This document shows, piece after piece, positions 11,843 through 12,190 of a stretch of DNA of 12,190 nt (positions within the stretch are counted from its first letter, which is position 1; each line of letters opens with the position of its first letter). The stretch is taken from assembly GCA_027083475.1 (NCBI GenBank), contig JALWON010000377.1, positions 1 through 12,190 on the forward strand. Reading direction: 5' to 3'. Made by a program: the position numbers and the translations under genes. This DNA is from Sulfurimonas sp. (GTDB taxonomy: Bacteria; Campylobacterota; Campylobacteria; Campylobacterales; Sulfurimonadaceae). The notes beneath the pieces were generated by a model. That model worked only from the letters and a program-made list of their open reading frames with translations, searched no databases and was not told the DNA's origin.

Positions 11843-12190
11843 AAAAATCAAAAAGTGATATTTGTGCTTGGGATACTAAAGGTTTTGCTACAATGGATTT
11901 GTCTGCACCAGCTATGAGTGCAAAGTGAAATTCATGCGATTGTAAAAGTTTAAAAATTTCATTTTCATTTTTATAAATAAAAATATTTTCCACATCATCA
12001 AAATTATCATTATGTAGATAGGGAATCAGAAAAATTATCTTTGCCCAAGAGGCATGTTTTTGAAGATAATTGATTTCATTTTTTACTAAATCACAATTTT
12101 TTTCAAAAATAAGAACTCTATCACTTGTTCCAAACTCTTTTATTTCCAATTTTTTATTGGTAAAAACTGCTTCAAAATGCTCTATTGGAG
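11841..12190 (-). CDS. Unidentified protein, C-terminal part (5' end outside window), with clamp-binding-like tail
   Basis: The frame stays open to the window edge. A TTG at 12149-12147 could be taken as a start (102 residues) but is preceded by in-frame coding-like sequence (PIEHFEAVFTNKK), so I read it as a leucine inside a longer gene; about 115 residues are visible. I do not recognise the family. It shows alternating hydrophobic strands and helices (RVLIFEKN, WAKIIFLIPYLH, VENIFIYKN, FHFALIAGAD), like an alpha/beta Rossmann-type fold, without an NTP-binding motif. The last residues, SQAQISLFDF, fit QxxLF followed by two residues at the extreme C-terminus, the form of a DNA sliding-clamp-binding peptide. 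It is followed after 8 bases by the TRAP binding-protein gene. Confidence 0.65.
   Translation of the reverse strand, partial: PIEHFEAVFTNKKLEIKEFGTSDRVLIFEKNCDLVKNEINYLQKHASWAKIIFLIPYLHNDNFDDVENIFIYKNENEIFKLLQSHEFHFALIAGADKSIVAKPLVSQAQISLFDF

Noticed and set aside
12147..12149. TTG as the start of a complete 102-residue protein at the right edge
   Set aside because: The frame stays open upstream to the window edge with coding-like residues and no ribosome site before the TTG; a truncated longer gene is more likely.
1..12190. Mobile element, prophage, CRISPR array, defence system or RNA gene
   Set aside because: No transposase, integrase, regular repeats, tRNA-like cloverleaf or defence-related domain was seen; composition looks even throughout.

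Overview
The window is an AT-rich, gene-dense stretch of a bacterial chromosome with no mobile element, tRNA, rRNA or CRISPR array that I can see. Gene content and order point to a Campylobacterota (Epsilonproteobacteria). The run LysM/MltD-like protein - rlpA - kdsC - lptC - lptA - engB - small membrane protein - PBP2 gene matches, from memory, a block conserved in Helicobacter pylori (about HP1572 down to HP1565) and Campylobacter jejuni (about Cj0645 to Cj0652). The extra biosynthetic genes and the TRAP-type binding protein suggest a free-living member such as the Sulfurimonas group; that narrower placement is inference.

Layout. (1) Positions 1-6455, + strand: ten genes with overlaps or gaps of under 10 bases, several joined by ATGA stop/start overlaps, so almost certainly one operon. 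They cover peptidoglycan cleavage (LysM protein, RlpA), Kdo synthesis and lipopolysaccharide export (KdsC, LptC, LptA), ribosome assembly (EngB), and wall elongation (a membrane protein in the MreD position, then PBP2). Two metabolic genes sit inside this envelope operon: hisB between rlpA and kdsC, and a GNAT acetyltransferase of short ArgA type between engB and the membrane protein. (2) Positions 6463-8021, - strand: a small YjfB-like protein, ybeY and a CaCA-family cation exchanger. This unit converges on the PBP2 gene with only 7 bases between. (3) Positions 8113-9448, + strand: queC and a YgjP-type zinc metallopeptidase, diverging from unit 2 across a 91-base intergenic region. (4) Positions 9436-12190, - strand: an unidentified gene cut by the window edge, a TRAP-transporter binding protein, and a secreted DUF4015-type glycoside-hydrolase-like protein. 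This unit overlaps the 3' end of unit 3 tail to tail by 13 bases.

No stretch over 300 bases lacks a gene. The longest gap is the divergent region 8022-8112, which holds candidate promoters. The points most worth a second look are an AUG placed at the expected transcription start for both queC and ybeY (possible leaderless mRNAs), a C-terminal peptide resembling a sliding-clamp-binding motif on the partial gene at the right edge, the unnamed membrane protein in the MreD position with a perfect 12-bp inverted repeat in its 3' end, and an ambiguous TTG start for the DUF4015 gene. I see no wholly new multi-gene system; this is mostly core genome.
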